Origin: Prunella strophiata
Lineage: Eukaryota > Chordata > Aves > Passeriformes > Prunellidae
Reading direction: 5' to 3'
Length of the DNA stretch: 64,000 bases
NCBI GenBank assembly: GCA_036583965.1
Contig: JAZBQD010000033.1
Span: 19,491,446 to 19,555,445 of the forward strand
Shown: in pieces, positions 1 to 10,326 of the stretch
Layout: the number at the start of each line of letters is the position of its first letter
Numbering within the stretch: the stretch's first letter is position 1
Program-made: the position numbers and the translations under genes
Notes under the pieces: generated by a model
Told to the model about the DNA's origin: nothing
The model's input: the letters and a program-made list of their open reading frames with translations, nothing else
Databases searched by the model: none

Positions 1-1196
1 ACCCTGCCCTGGGTCCTTTTCCCTTAGTAATGACAGCTCCTGTTGTTCAAGAAAACTTTCTCCCTGAGGAAGAAGCACTTTAACAGAACACAAGGAGCTC
101 AGCCAAAAGACAGCCCTCCCCTCATCTTTCTTCAAAACAAGGGAGAAAGGTTATAAAGGATAAAGAACAAAAAGAGTGGGATGTTTTTCCCACTACGAGA
201 AGTTCCAATGGGAAGGGAAGGAACAGGATTTGGAAATGCCCCTTTGACTTCTTCTGAAGTCAGACATTTTAAAAAAGAAATTAAAGGATTACTGGAAGAT
301 CCAATAGGCACAGCTGAACAATTAGACCAATTCTTAGGTCCGAACATTTTTACTTGGGAAGAGATGCAATCTAGAATGAAAACAGTTTTTTCTCAGGAGG
401 AGAGGTAAATGATCAGGGGTGCTGGAATAAAAATTTGGGAAAGGGAAAACCAGCAGAGCCCTGCAGGAGATCAGAAAATGCCAATGGCACCTCCTAATTG
501 GGGTCAAAATGATGAGGAGGGGAGGAAACACATGAATGATTATTGTAATTCAATAATCAAGGGAATAAAAGAGGAGGCACCTCAGGGGCAAAATGCTAAA
601 AAGGCTTTTGAGGGACAGCAGGGCAAAGAAGAAACTCCAACTGAATGGTTAGACAGACTTAGGAGAAATATGAAACAATATTCCAGAATAGACCCCGAGA
701 CTCTTGTGGGACAAGCTCTGTTAAGAATTAATTTTTGTCACTATGTCTGGCCAGATACTAGAAAAAAACTAGAGAAAATGGAAGACTGGCACAATAGATC
801 ACTAGATGAATTATTGAAGGAAGCTCAAAAGATTTATGTCCGGAGAGATGAAGAAAAAGCTAAAGTGAAAGCAAAAATTATGGTAACCACTATGCCAGAA
901 AGTAATTTCCAGAGAAATCTAAAACCCCCAGGCACCACTCCTAGACATGAAGGTCGTAGAGACAGGGGAAAAGAAAACAACAGAACTCCAGTACAAACCA
1001 AACCTCAGGAGCATTCTAGAAATATCTGTTTTTACTGTGGGGTTGAAGGACATTATAGAAGAAATTGCCCTAATCAGAGAGAAGATATGAAAATCTTCCG
1101 AGAGAGGGGCCCAGAGGGGAATAGGGAAGTCATAGGCTCTATTTTCTGTGGGACAGATACCACCTGGAGGCTGTGATAACTTTAAAAGTGGGTCCC
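1..1196 (+). pseudogene. Endogenous gammaretrovirus-type gag fragment (CA-NC)
   Basis: This is the capsid and nucleocapsid part of a retroviral Gag, the structural polyprotein of the virion core. The frame open from 181 is cut by an in-frame TAA at 406-408 and continues in the same frame to 1176. A CX2CX4HX4C zinc knuckle (CFYCGVEGHYRRNC) lies at 1027-1068. The sequence is clearly homologous to the gag of the minus-strand provirus at 55695-56564, for example the shared stretch LTSSEVR. Homology stops abruptly at about 1196, a few bases into the protease frame. No LTR belonging to it is visible to the left, so the copy is cut by the window edge and by the break at 1196. It is a dead copy. Confidence 0.85.
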
Positions 1197-1765
1197 TGTG
1201 GGAATCCTTAAAATCAGAGGGTTTTGGGAAAGCTGCAAAAGGCAGGCCTCAGAGACAGCAAGAACTGTGATTAGAGCTAAGCAGTAGCCATAAGATCTGT
1301 CAGCAGAAAAATTATATAAGTAGAAAAGTAAGGACAAATAGAACAATGCTCTGTGTATTAACACTTGTCTAGAATAACTCCCTAAGCTACAGATAAGTAT
1401 ATCTAGTGAGATATTAGGAAGTTCTAAGCTTAATATTGGAGCTCTGTGCATTGTGTTTTAAGGCTTGTAAGCAGGTATTGTATTTAAAATAACCAAGCAT
1501 TGTTTTAACTGAAGGTACGTGTGCTTATAGTGGTTGGATAGAACTACTGTCAATATGCTTTTGCTCTGTGTGATTGGTCAAAAACTTTTAAAGTAAGCTG
1601 TAACATTAAGTTCTTTGTCTGCTGCCGGGGATGTGAACTGCTGGCATCTTCCCATTGTCATAACCATGTAATGAGACTGATGCTAGACAACAAAACAGCT
1701 TGAGACAAGTTCCTCGGCAGTACTGTCCCTATCGTGATTTGTACAAAGACCCCCGGCCAGCAGTA
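1197..1765. other. Unresolved, possibly LTR-derived sequence between gag and unit 0
   Basis: No coding region is recognised. The segment begins TGTGGGAATC exactly where gag homology breaks off and ends where homology to the tail intron of the gene family begins. It holds a TATA-like stretch near 1312 (attatataag). It could be an LTR of another family, but no matching inverted ends or target duplication were found. Confidence 0.3.
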
Positions 1766-2193
1766 AGGGGCAGCTGTCCAGCTGGGCCAAGCTGTGCCAG
1801 CAGCTCCAGCCGTGCTGGGGAGCCTTGCCAGCTCTGGGCCCTGCTGTGCAGGAGGGTCCCTGTGTGCCACTGGCACCTGGGGCCTCAGCCACCTCCTCTC
1901 TCCACAGGAGCGCTTTTGCGGCTTCACAAGAGTGGCCAAATACCTCAGTGTGGGACAACTGGACCTGTCATCTTGCATCTCCATGCACGTGTCCGTTGTC
2001 CCTGCCATGGCTGCATTACCAGCTTATTACTGGGCACGTGCTGCCACCACCACCCAGAACAGCACCCTGTGTCCCTGAAGGTGCTGGCTCAGTTCTGCAG
2101 CCAGGACAGGAGGTGCAGCCCTCCTGCCAGGGAAGGGCCTGAGTCCAGCAACATCCCTGGGCTTTAGCTCTGGTCTCTGGATGGTACCATCAG
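1766..2193 (+). pseudogene. Unit 0: orphan tail exon of the modular membrane gene family
   Basis: This is the last intron end and terminal exon of a further family member whose body lies outside the window or has been lost. The acceptor tccacag ends at 1907. The tail reads open from 1908 to a TGA ending at 2142, which is 235 nt, the same length as the gene A tail. It keeps the ITIM-like LHYQLI. The 3' untranslated part is cut at 2193 by LTR 2194-2661. The same site, ending accatcag, is uninterrupted downstream of gene B near 28917. The exon is intact but has no upstream exons here, so it is listed as a fragment. Confidence 0.75.
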
Positions 2194-2661
2194 TGTCAAA
2201 AATAGGTTAGAAACTGTTGTAAAATAGTTAATAATATACTGTTAAAATGTTTGTTTATTATATGGTAAAAGGGGTTAAAAGGGTAGTTATAAGAAATACG
2301 GTACTCAACTTACTGTATCACACCTAAGTAAAGTGCACCCCCCCAAGCACAAACAAGCCAGCCTGGACGGAACTGTAATGGCCAATCAGCGCCTTCATTT
2401 GCATGAAGATTCCCAACAGAATCCAATCCAAAGGAACAAAAAACAGTATAAAAGGGGGCATCCAAGTCGGTGAGAGTGTGCCACTTGACCTGGAACAACG
2501 GGAACATCCCTGCTGAAAAGGAAGAAGATCCAGCGCCAGCTCTGCAGCATCCTCGCTTGTCGGGAAGGCTCCTGCTCTACCTGCCGACCCCCCTATGCCT
2601 TAGACCTTATAATAAAAGCTGAAATCACTTTAGTTCCAGGAGTGTGTTCCTGTTTTTGACA
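2194..2661 (+). repeat. 5' LTR of the + strand provirus
   Basis: It begins TGTCAAAAA and ends TTTTTGACA, a perfect 9-bp inverted terminal pair. A TATA-like element (agtataaaag) lies near 2445 and AATAAA near 2612. The first 300 bp or so align with the LTR starting at 7702. Confidence 0.85.
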
Positions 2662-3429
2662 GCTTGGGGTCTTTGCCGGGGTATGACCTCGCCCAACCGA
2701 TCAGAGGACAGGACGGGAGCCTGTCCTCTGCAGATCCCTGGAGGCACCTTGCATCACTATTCAGGAAAAGGCCTGAGGCACACGTGGCACAGTGGAGAGA
2801 GACCCAGCTGGTAAGTATCACCCATCCACAGACAGGGGGAGGGGCTGGGGAACAGCGGGGATGAGTTTGTGAAGAGTGCTTGAGATGGGGCTGGCAGCTC
2901 GGCAGCTTGGAGCCCTGGAGTGAATGAGGACCTCCTAGTACCACGGTTCCTGCCTTCCACGAAGAAACCGGCTGGGAATGGAGGGAAGCAAAAGAGGGGA
3001 GACTGAGTGAAGCACCCCCACCCTCCCCACTCGTTCCTTCAGTCAGGGCACCCAGGCAGGCCCCGTTAAAGCCTGGGAAGCCTTTGTTCTCTGGGCGTGT
3101 AGGGGGCTGTGGTAAGAAAGAGTGAGTCACATGCAAATCAGTCTCGCAGGTGAACTGGTGGACACATTAGCACCAGAGGTGACCAGATTCAGGGTCCTTC
3201 CCAAAGGCCCAGCAGTACTGAAGCCCAGAGAGGCTGACCCCAAGGTGAGGGGGGCCACCGTATTGTAGGACCTTTATAGCAACACAGCTGCGAGTGGTGG
3301 TCATGCAGCCCATTCCTCAAGGGTACGCAGAGGTGGGAAGTCCAGCTTGGGCAAGGTGCAGAGGTCCAAACCCCTGACTCTGAGGCTATCTCTAGGGAAG
3401 AGGGACAGCCAAACCTCAGGGGGGACGAA
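2662..3429 (+). other. Retroviral leader region, no intact gene
   Basis: This is the untranslated leader after the 5' LTR. It starts gcttgggg, where a primer-binding site would lie, but I could not match it to a tRNA. A strong splice-donor match, ctg|gtaagt, begins at 2811 and is a plausible major donor for spliced env RNA. The rest shows no recognisable gag. Homology to pol begins near 3430 after a large deletion. Confidence 0.45.
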
Positions 3430-4508
3430 AGCCCCAGTTTTGAGTCTGCCTAATTTAAGAAAATCATTTGATCTGTTTGTTAATGTTAATGAAGGGATAG
3501 CATATGGAGTAATAACCTTATTGGATCCAGTTGCAAGAGGGTGGCCAGCCTGTATTCAAGCTGTGGCAGCCACTGCTACCTTATTATTAGAAGACACTCT
3601 AAAGCTTACAGTCAATGGGAGGATTTGAGTACACACACCCCACGACTTGAGGACAGTGTTAATCCAAAAAGCTCCTCAGTGGCTAACAGACAGCCAAATC
3701 CTGAGGTATGAAATAACCCTGATGAATATTGAGAATTAATTGAGATTGTCACCTCAAAATGTTTAAATCCTGCTCAATTATTAACCAAGGAACCAATGCA
3801 AAATTTAGAGCATAATTGTATAGAGCTAATTGAGATACAAACAAAAGTAAGAGAAGACCTAGAAGAAGACCTTACCATATGGAAGGGTCCTGTATATAGA
3901 TGGATCCTCTCAAATTGTAATGGGGAAAAGGACATGCCATTATTGAAACAGGGGAAATCAAAGAAAAAGGGAAATTACCCTCAAATTGGTCTGCACAAAA
4001 GTTGTGAAATATATGCTCTAAAGAGAGGTTTAGATTTATTAGTAGATGATACAGGGACAATCTACAGGGATTCTTGATATGCCTTTGGGATAGCTCATAC
4101 CTTTGGAAAAATCTGGCAAGAGAGGGGATACCTTAACTCAAAAGGGAAAAATCTGGCACATTAAAGTCTGATCAGGGAAATATTCAAATCCCTCAGAGGA
4201 CCAATGTTGTAGTAACACACTACAACAGACCAAAAGAAATTGCCATAGTCCATATTAAAGGCCACCAAAAAGGGGATACCCCTGAAATCCAAGGAAACAA
4301 ATTAGCAGACCTGGTGGCTAAAGAAGCAGACTTAGAAATGGGGGACCCAGTCATAGTCCTAAGGGTAAAAGAAGACCAGAGAAAAATAAAGGAAGAGGGG
4401 GTACCAATTTTCAATGACAAGGAGCTAAAAGAAATAGAGAAAATGGGAGGGGTAAAAACAGAGGATGGAAAGTGGTGGACCCCAGATGGATTACAAATAT
4501 TCAACTGA
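3430..4508 (+). pseudogene. pol remnant: reverse transcriptase connection and RNase H
   Basis: Translated pieces match the RT connection and RNase H of the minus-strand provirus (53437-54632) in order. The finger and palm domains and the YXDD motif are absent. Several stops and frameshifts occur, for example the stops ending the open pieces at 3628 and 4077. In an intact virus this enzyme copies the RNA genome and degrades the RNA strand; here it cannot be made. Confidence 0.7.
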
Positions 4509-5560
4509 ATAATAACCAGGAAAGTGATGGAAGAGATACACTGATTAACTCTCTGGGGAACATAAGGTATATGTGATCATTTCCTGAAATATTACATGGG
4601 GATGGGAATATATGAAATAGCCAGATCCATCACAGGGGAATGTCTAACCTGCCAAAAAGTTAACAAAAAGGTAATGGGAAAAACCGCTCTGGGGGGGAGG
4701 AAATTAGCCATAAGACCTTTCCAGAGTATTCAGGTTGATTTTACTGAATTAACTCCAGCCCAAGGGTATAAACACCTATTGGTCATAGTTGACCACCTAA
4801 CCTACTGGGTTGAAGCGTTCCCCATGAGAAGGGAGACAGCCCAAACTGTGACAAAAGTTCTCTTGGAAGAAACTATTCTGAGCTATGGGCTAGTAAATAT
4901 TACTGATTTGGACCATGGCCCTCACTTTACATCCAGTGTTCTGCAACAAGTCATCAGGGCCCTGGGAATAAAGTGGGAGTTACACACCCCTTGGCACCCT
5001 CAGAGTTCTGGGAGGGTTGAGAGACCTTAAAGAATATCTTAACAAAATTGGTATTAGAAGCCAAATGGAATTGGGTCAAATGTTTACCACTAGCCCTATT
5101 ACAAATAAGAACAGATCTAGGGGTCTCTCCTTAAGAAATGTTGCTTGGGCTGTCTTTCTTGCTAACCCTGTACAGTATTGGTGAGCATCCAGAAGGAAGG
5201 ACACAATGCAAAAATATATAGAAACAGTAACAACAACCCCAGAAGAACTAAGGAAAAAGGGCTACCTCCCTGAAACTTCCCCACTGAACTGTAAAATACA
5301 CGATATTAACCTGGGAGACTGGGTATTGATTAAATCATGGAAAAACCCTCCACTGACTGCTCACTTTGAAGGCCCCTTCCAGGTGTTGCTTACAACAAAC
5401 ACTGCAGTAAGAACAAAGGAGTAGGGGTGGACTCATGCAAGTCGAGTGAAGGGTCCAGTGCAACCCCCAGCTGAGGCAAGCAAATGGACTATAGCCAGCA
5501 GAGATGATAAAGGCTTGAAACTGGTCCTGAGGAAAGCACTGAAAGAAGCACAACCCTGAA
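4509..5560 (+). pseudogene. pol remnant: integrase
   Basis: The zinc-binding region is recognisable by CLTCQK near 4640. The catalytic core lies at 4596-5030, with the first Asp in QVDFTEL, a second-Asp region reading TDLDHGPHF and the Glu in SSGRVER. A stop directly after this region ends the frame at 5030. The C-terminal domain resumes at 5206-5424, ending in another stop. The same stretch GIKWELHTPWHPQSSGRVER occurs in the minus-strand provirus. It is disrupted and not functional. Confidence 0.75.
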
Positions 5561-5689
5561 CACAACCCACCATGGGAAACATCTACATTGTTATCTGTAT
5601 ATCCTTAAAGTTTGTTAATGTTTGTTAAAGTTATAGTATAAGTTCAAGTTTTGTTCAGCTAAGAACTGACAATCAAAATAACATCTCAG

Positions 5690-7687
5690 TTTCCGGTACT
5701 GTTCCATAGAGCACTCTCCTTGCAACCCTAATTGGGACCAAATTGAGGGAATGGAGTCAGTACCATAAGGGTCATGGCAGAGTGTCTCCAGAAGAAGGGA
5801 AAAGCAGAAGTGGGAGGCAAGACTGGATCGGGAACTACCTCCGGGAAATACTCGCAAGGCACCAAGAAAACCCCTGTGGATGGAGAGGTGAGGAGGCCAG
5901 CCCCTACCAGACTCCCACTTGTAGCAATGCTACTACTCATCCACTTCAGAGGAAGAAGAGGAAACACTTGTGAGAAGTGTTACTATCCCTTGTATAAAGC
6001 ACATACAGTAAGTGTATTAATCAGAGCACACACAAATATGAATCCCAAATGTATTGATCACTCCCAGCTAACAACCTGTAAACAAGATAATAAAACATAT
6101 TGGCAGGCTAAAAATATTGCATACCTAAGCCAGAAGATGTCAGGAGAGTGTCCTATGAAAGAAAGATGGGTATGTTTTGAACAAGAAAGTAAAACCAGCT
6201 TTGAGGATACATTCAAAGAGAAAGAAGTGCAATTGAAAAGACAAAGGGATAGAGAGGGACAAATATATGGAAAGAATATTTTTCTCGATGTGGTGGAAAA
6301 GATTACGAAAGAATTTAATTTGACTGATTGTTGGCTGTGCGGGGGGACACGCTAAAGTAAAATTTGGCCATGGGACAGTATCAGTTACGGTCCCCTAGAC
6401 ATTTTAAAATGGATTACATCAAGGAAAAAGCACAGTAGTACCCAAAAGAAGGGAAGGAGAGTGAAAGCTAAAATCAACAATAATAGGGGAAGAGTGTTTA
6501 TCAAGGAAAGGGAAAATGTATACTATAGAAGTAGGAGAAATGCCATTTAAAAGATATCTAGCAGCAAATGACACACACACCAGGTGGCTCCAACCCCCCC
6601 CCCCCCCCCCCCCCATTCATATTGGTCAACAGAAAAAACTGAAAGTAGATGTGTATACAGTGAAAAAGAAGAAAAAATGTTTGAATGCTTAGGAGATTAT
6701 ATTAACCCATTCTGGGCAATAGAAACCATATGCAAATATTGGGAATATATAACAAGTGGAGATTCTAATTTCTGGGAGGCACCTAACAATTTATTTTGGA
6801 TCTCTGGTTACACGGCATATGTGAAGTTACTGGGAGGGTGGACCAGGAGTTGCACAACGGGAGTAATAAAACCATCCCTTTTCTTACTGCCTAAGGATGC
6901 AAAAATCAAACTTGGGAGTCCCAGTATCTGATGATCTGGCCAGAAAGAAAAGGAGTTTAATTGGCAGAAACCAAAATTGGAACAATGAAATTTGGACCCC
7001 ACAAAAGAGTATTGATACTTATGGGCCAGCTACCTGTGCCCAAGATGGGTCCTGGGAGTACAGAACCCCAGTACACACATGCTCAATCGAATCATCCATT
7101 TTCAAGCAGTACTTGAAATAATGTCAAATCAAACAACTCTGACCATTGATCTCTTAAACCAGCAGCAACAACAAACACGATCAGTAATTTACCAGATCCA
7201 ATTGGCAGTGGACTACCTTCTCTCAGAGGAAGGAGGGATCTGCAGGAAATTTAATATTTCAGAATGCTGCCTAGAGATCGATGACCACAGTCATGTAATT
7301 AAAAACATTACTCAAAATATTAGAAAACTAAACTATGTTGGAGCACAAAAATGGACCTCCTTGTTTGGAGATGCCTATTGGTGGGACAACTTGTTCACTT
7401 GGAATGGAAAATGGTGGAAGAAATTGGTCTTCTTTGCTGTGTGTGCACTAGCAAGTGTAATATTTTTACCATTTGCAATTCCAGGTCTAGTCCGGAGAGT
7501 AACCAGCATCGTCCAAAGCAGCATCAGACTGCAAGGTAATGTAGAAGGGAAAAATGGTGAAAAAATGTTGTTAATAAAAGAACAGAGGGATCAGAATGCC
7601 AGAGATATGCTTGAACAGTACGAGAAACTGAGAAAAGTAGAAGTTGAACTTCAAAAGCTGATGCAGGCTGGAAGCCTAGTCAAATAG
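5690..7687 (+). pseudogene. env remnant (SU and TM) of the + strand provirus
   Basis: Envelope-like sequence is spread over several frames: surface-subunit pieces at 5774-6355 and 6584-6931, and a transmembrane-subunit piece at 7079-7687. The TM piece has heptad-like glutamine-rich sequence, then a cysteine motif at 7241-7270 with seven residues between the first Cys and the CC pair, where gammaretroviruses usually have six. A hydrophobic anchor near 7430-7500 and a charged tail follow. A run of 21 C residues at 6594-6614 and several stops break the surface part. It is a degenerate fossil gene. Confidence 0.75.
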
Positions 7688-7701
7688 TTAGAGGGGGGAA
7701 T

Positions 7702-8105
7702 TATCAAAAACAGGTTAGAAACTGTTGTAAAATAGTTGATAATTGTTAAGCATGCACTATTAGAAAGTCTCATTATTATATTGTAAAAGGGGTTAAAAGG
7801 GTAGTGATAGGAAATACGGTACTCAATGTACCATATTACACCTAAGAAAAGTGCACTCCTCACCCCAAGCTAAAATGAGCTGGCCTGGACAGAACTGTAA
7901 GGGCCAATGAAGAGCCTTAACCTACATAAAAAAGAAGGATCCTAATAGAAACCAATCCAAAGGAACAAAAAACAGTATAAAAAGGGGGCATCTGAGTCGG
8001 TGAGACTGTATCGCTCCACCTGGAACATCAGAAACATCTCTGCTCAACAAAGGAAGAAGATCCAGCACCAAGTCTAGAACTGCTCTTCGGGAATATTACT
8101 GCTTA
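7702..8105 (+). repeat. 3' LTR of the + strand provirus, truncated
   Basis: It begins TATCAAAAAC, a decayed TG start, directly after a purine-rich tract (gttagaggggggaa). It aligns with 2194-2590 or so but lacks the final part with AATAAA, where the minisatellite begins. Confidence 0.8.
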
Positions 8106-8109
8106 GGGC

Positions 8110-10058
8110 CTGGGGTCACAGCAGGCTGAGGTCACAGCAGGCTCTGGGGTCACAGCAGGCTGAGGTCACAGCAGGCTCTGGGGTCACAGCAGGCTGAGGT
8201 CACAGCAGGCTCTGGGGTCACAGCAGGCTGAGGTCACAGCAGGCTCTGGGGTCACAGCAGGCTGAGGTCACAGCAGGCTCTGGGGTCACAGCAGGCTGAG
8301 GTCACAGCAGGCTCTGGGGTCACAGCAGGCTGAGGTCACAGCAGGCTCTGGGGTCACAGCAGGCTGAGGTCACAGCAGGCTCTGGGGTCACAGCAGGCTG
8401 AGGTCACAGCAGGCTCTGGGGTCACAGCAGGCTGAGGTCACAGCAGGCTCTGGGGTCACAGCAGGCTGAGGTCACAGCAGGCTCTGGGGTCACAGCAGGC
8501 TGAGGTCACAGCAGGCTCTGGGGTCACAGCAGGCTGAGGTCACAGCAGGCTCTGGGGTCACAGCAGGCTGAGGTCACAGCAGGCTCTGGGGTCACAGCAG
8601 GCTGAGGTCACAGCAGGCTCTGGGGTCACAGCAGGCTGAGGTCACAGCAGGCTCTGGGGTCACAGCAGGCTGAGGTCACAGCAGGCTCTGGGGTCACAGC
8701 AGGCTGAGGTCACAGCAGGCTCTGGGGTCACAGCAGGCTGAGGTCACAGCAGGCTCTGGGGTCACAGCAGGCTGAGGTCACAGCAGGCTCTGGGGTCACA
8801 GCAGGCTGAGGTCACAGCAGGCTCTGGGGTCACAGCAGGCTGAGGTCACAGCAGGCTCTGGGGTCACAGCAGGCTGAGGTCACAGCAGGCTCTGGGGTCA
8901 CAGCAGGCTGAGGTCACAGCAGGCTCTGGGGTCACAGCAGGCTGAGGTCACAGCAGGCTCTGGGGTCACAGCAGGCTGAGGTCACAGCAGGCTCTGGGGT
9001 CACAGCAGGCTGAGGTCACAGCAGGCTCTGGGGTCACAGCAGGCTGAGGTCACAGCAGGCTCTGGGGTCACAGCAGGCTGAGGTCACAGCAGGCTCTGGG
9101 GTCACAGCAGGCTGAGGTCACAGCAGGCTCTGGGGTCACAGCAGGCTGAGGTCACAGCAGGCTCTGGGGTCACAGCAGGCTGAGGTCACAGCAGGCTCTG
9201 GGGTCACAGCAGGCTGAGGTCACAGCAGGCTCTGGGGTCACAGCAGGCTGAGGTCACAGCAGGCTCTGGGGTCACAGCAGGCTGAGGTCACAGCAGGCTC
9301 TGGGGTCACAGCAGGCTGAGGTCACAGCAGGCTCTGGGGTCACAGCAGGCTGAGGTCACAGCAGGCTCTGGGGTCACAGCAGGCTGAGGTCACAGCAGGC
9401 TCTGGGGTCACAGCAGGCTGAGGTCACAGCAGGCTCTGGGGTCACAGCAGGCTGAGGTCACAGCAGGCTCTGGGGTCACAGCAGGCTGAGGTCACAGCAG
9501 GCTCTGGGGTCACAGCAGGCTGAGGTCACAGCAGGCTCTGGGGTCACAGCAGGCTGAGGTCACAGCAGGCTCTGGGGTCACAGCAGGCTGAGGTCACAGC
9601 AGGCTCTGGGGTCACAGCAGGCTGAGGTCACAGCAGGCTCTGGGGTCACAGCAGGCTGAGGTCACAGCAGGCTCTGGGGTCACAGCAGGCTGAGGTCACA
9701 GCAGGCTCTGGGGTCACAGCAGGCTGAGGTCACAGCAGGCTCTGGGGTCACAGCAGGCTGAGGTCACAGCAGGCTCTGGGGTCACAGCAGGCTGAGGTCA
9801 CAGCAGGCTCTGGGGTCACAGCAGGCTGAGGTCACAGCAGGCTCTGGGGTCACAGCAGGCTGAGGTCACAGCAGGCTCTGGGGTCACAGCAGGCTGAGGT
9901 CACAGCAGGCTCTGGGGTCACAGCAGGCTGAGGTCACAGCAGGCTCTGGGGTCACAGCAGGCTGAGGTCACAGCAGGCTCTGGGGTCACAGCAGGCTGAG
10001 GTCACAGCAGGCTCTGGGGTCACAGCAGGCTGAGGTCACAGCAGGCTCTGAGGTCACA
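8110..10058 (+). repeat. 34-bp minisatellite upstream of gene A, about 57 copies
   Basis: The unit is two related halves, an 18-bp half (tctggggtcacagcaggc) and a 16-bp half (tgaggtcacagcaggc), repeated with almost no variation. Each unit carries GGGTCA and AGGTCA, spaced alternately by 10 and 12 bp. The array starts at the truncated LTR and ends about 170 bp before the gene A start codon. A related array lies before gene C and a stub before gene B. Confidence 0.97.
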
Positions 10059-10229
10059 GAGGTCCCAGAGCCCCGTGCTTGCACAGCACCACAAGGACCG
10101 AGCACTCAGTGCTTGAGCACAACTGTTGCGGCAGCAGCGGCGGTGGCAGCAGTGGTGCTGACATTGGGACAGCGGTGTCAGGACAGTGGTGGCAGCAGCA
10201 GCTGCGGGACTGGCAGAGGGCAAGGCACC

Positions 10230-10326
10230 ATGGCCCTTGCTCTGCGCCTCTTCCTCCTGCTCCTCCTGGCCGTGGCCCTGCCTGCCAGGGCTGCCCAGGC
10301 TGCTCCTCTGCAAGCGCGGGGAGCAG
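10230..10326 (+). CDS. Gene A exon 1: signal peptide
   Basis: The 97-nt exon encodes MALALRLFLLLLLAVALPAR and a short Ala-rich continuation, then a gcag|gtgagc donor in phase 1. The same exon, with at most silent changes, starts genes B (21973-22069) and C (35254-35350). This marks the 5' end of each family unit. Confidence 0.8.

Larger units (their letters stand above)
2194..8105 (+). mobile_element. Defective + strand provirus (LTR - pol remnant - env - truncated LTR)
   Basis: The two LTRs are of the same family and orientation (2194-2661 and 7702-8105) and flank degenerate pol and env. Gag, protease and most of reverse transcriptase are missing; pol homology starts at about 3430, at the reverse transcriptase connection. 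The 3' LTR lacks its last part and runs into the 34-bp minisatellite, so no target duplication can be read. The LTRs differ at many positions, so this is an older insertion than the minus-strand provirus. Pol and env are homologous to those of the minus-strand provirus, but its LTR family is different. Confidence 0.8.

Noticed and set aside
2664..2682. Primer-binding site for a proline tRNA after the LTR at 2661
   Set aside because: Only partial resemblance by eye; no tRNA could be assigned with confidence.
1..8105. Reading the whole left region as one provirus with gag at 1-1196
   Set aside because: A gene-family tail exon and a complete LTR (2194-2661) lie between gag and pol, so at least two insertions or a rearrangement are needed.
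8110..10058. Regular direct repeats suggestive of a CRISPR array
   Set aside because: There are no unique spacers; the whole 34-bp unit is repeated head to tail, and the context is a vertebrate genome. It is a minisatellite.
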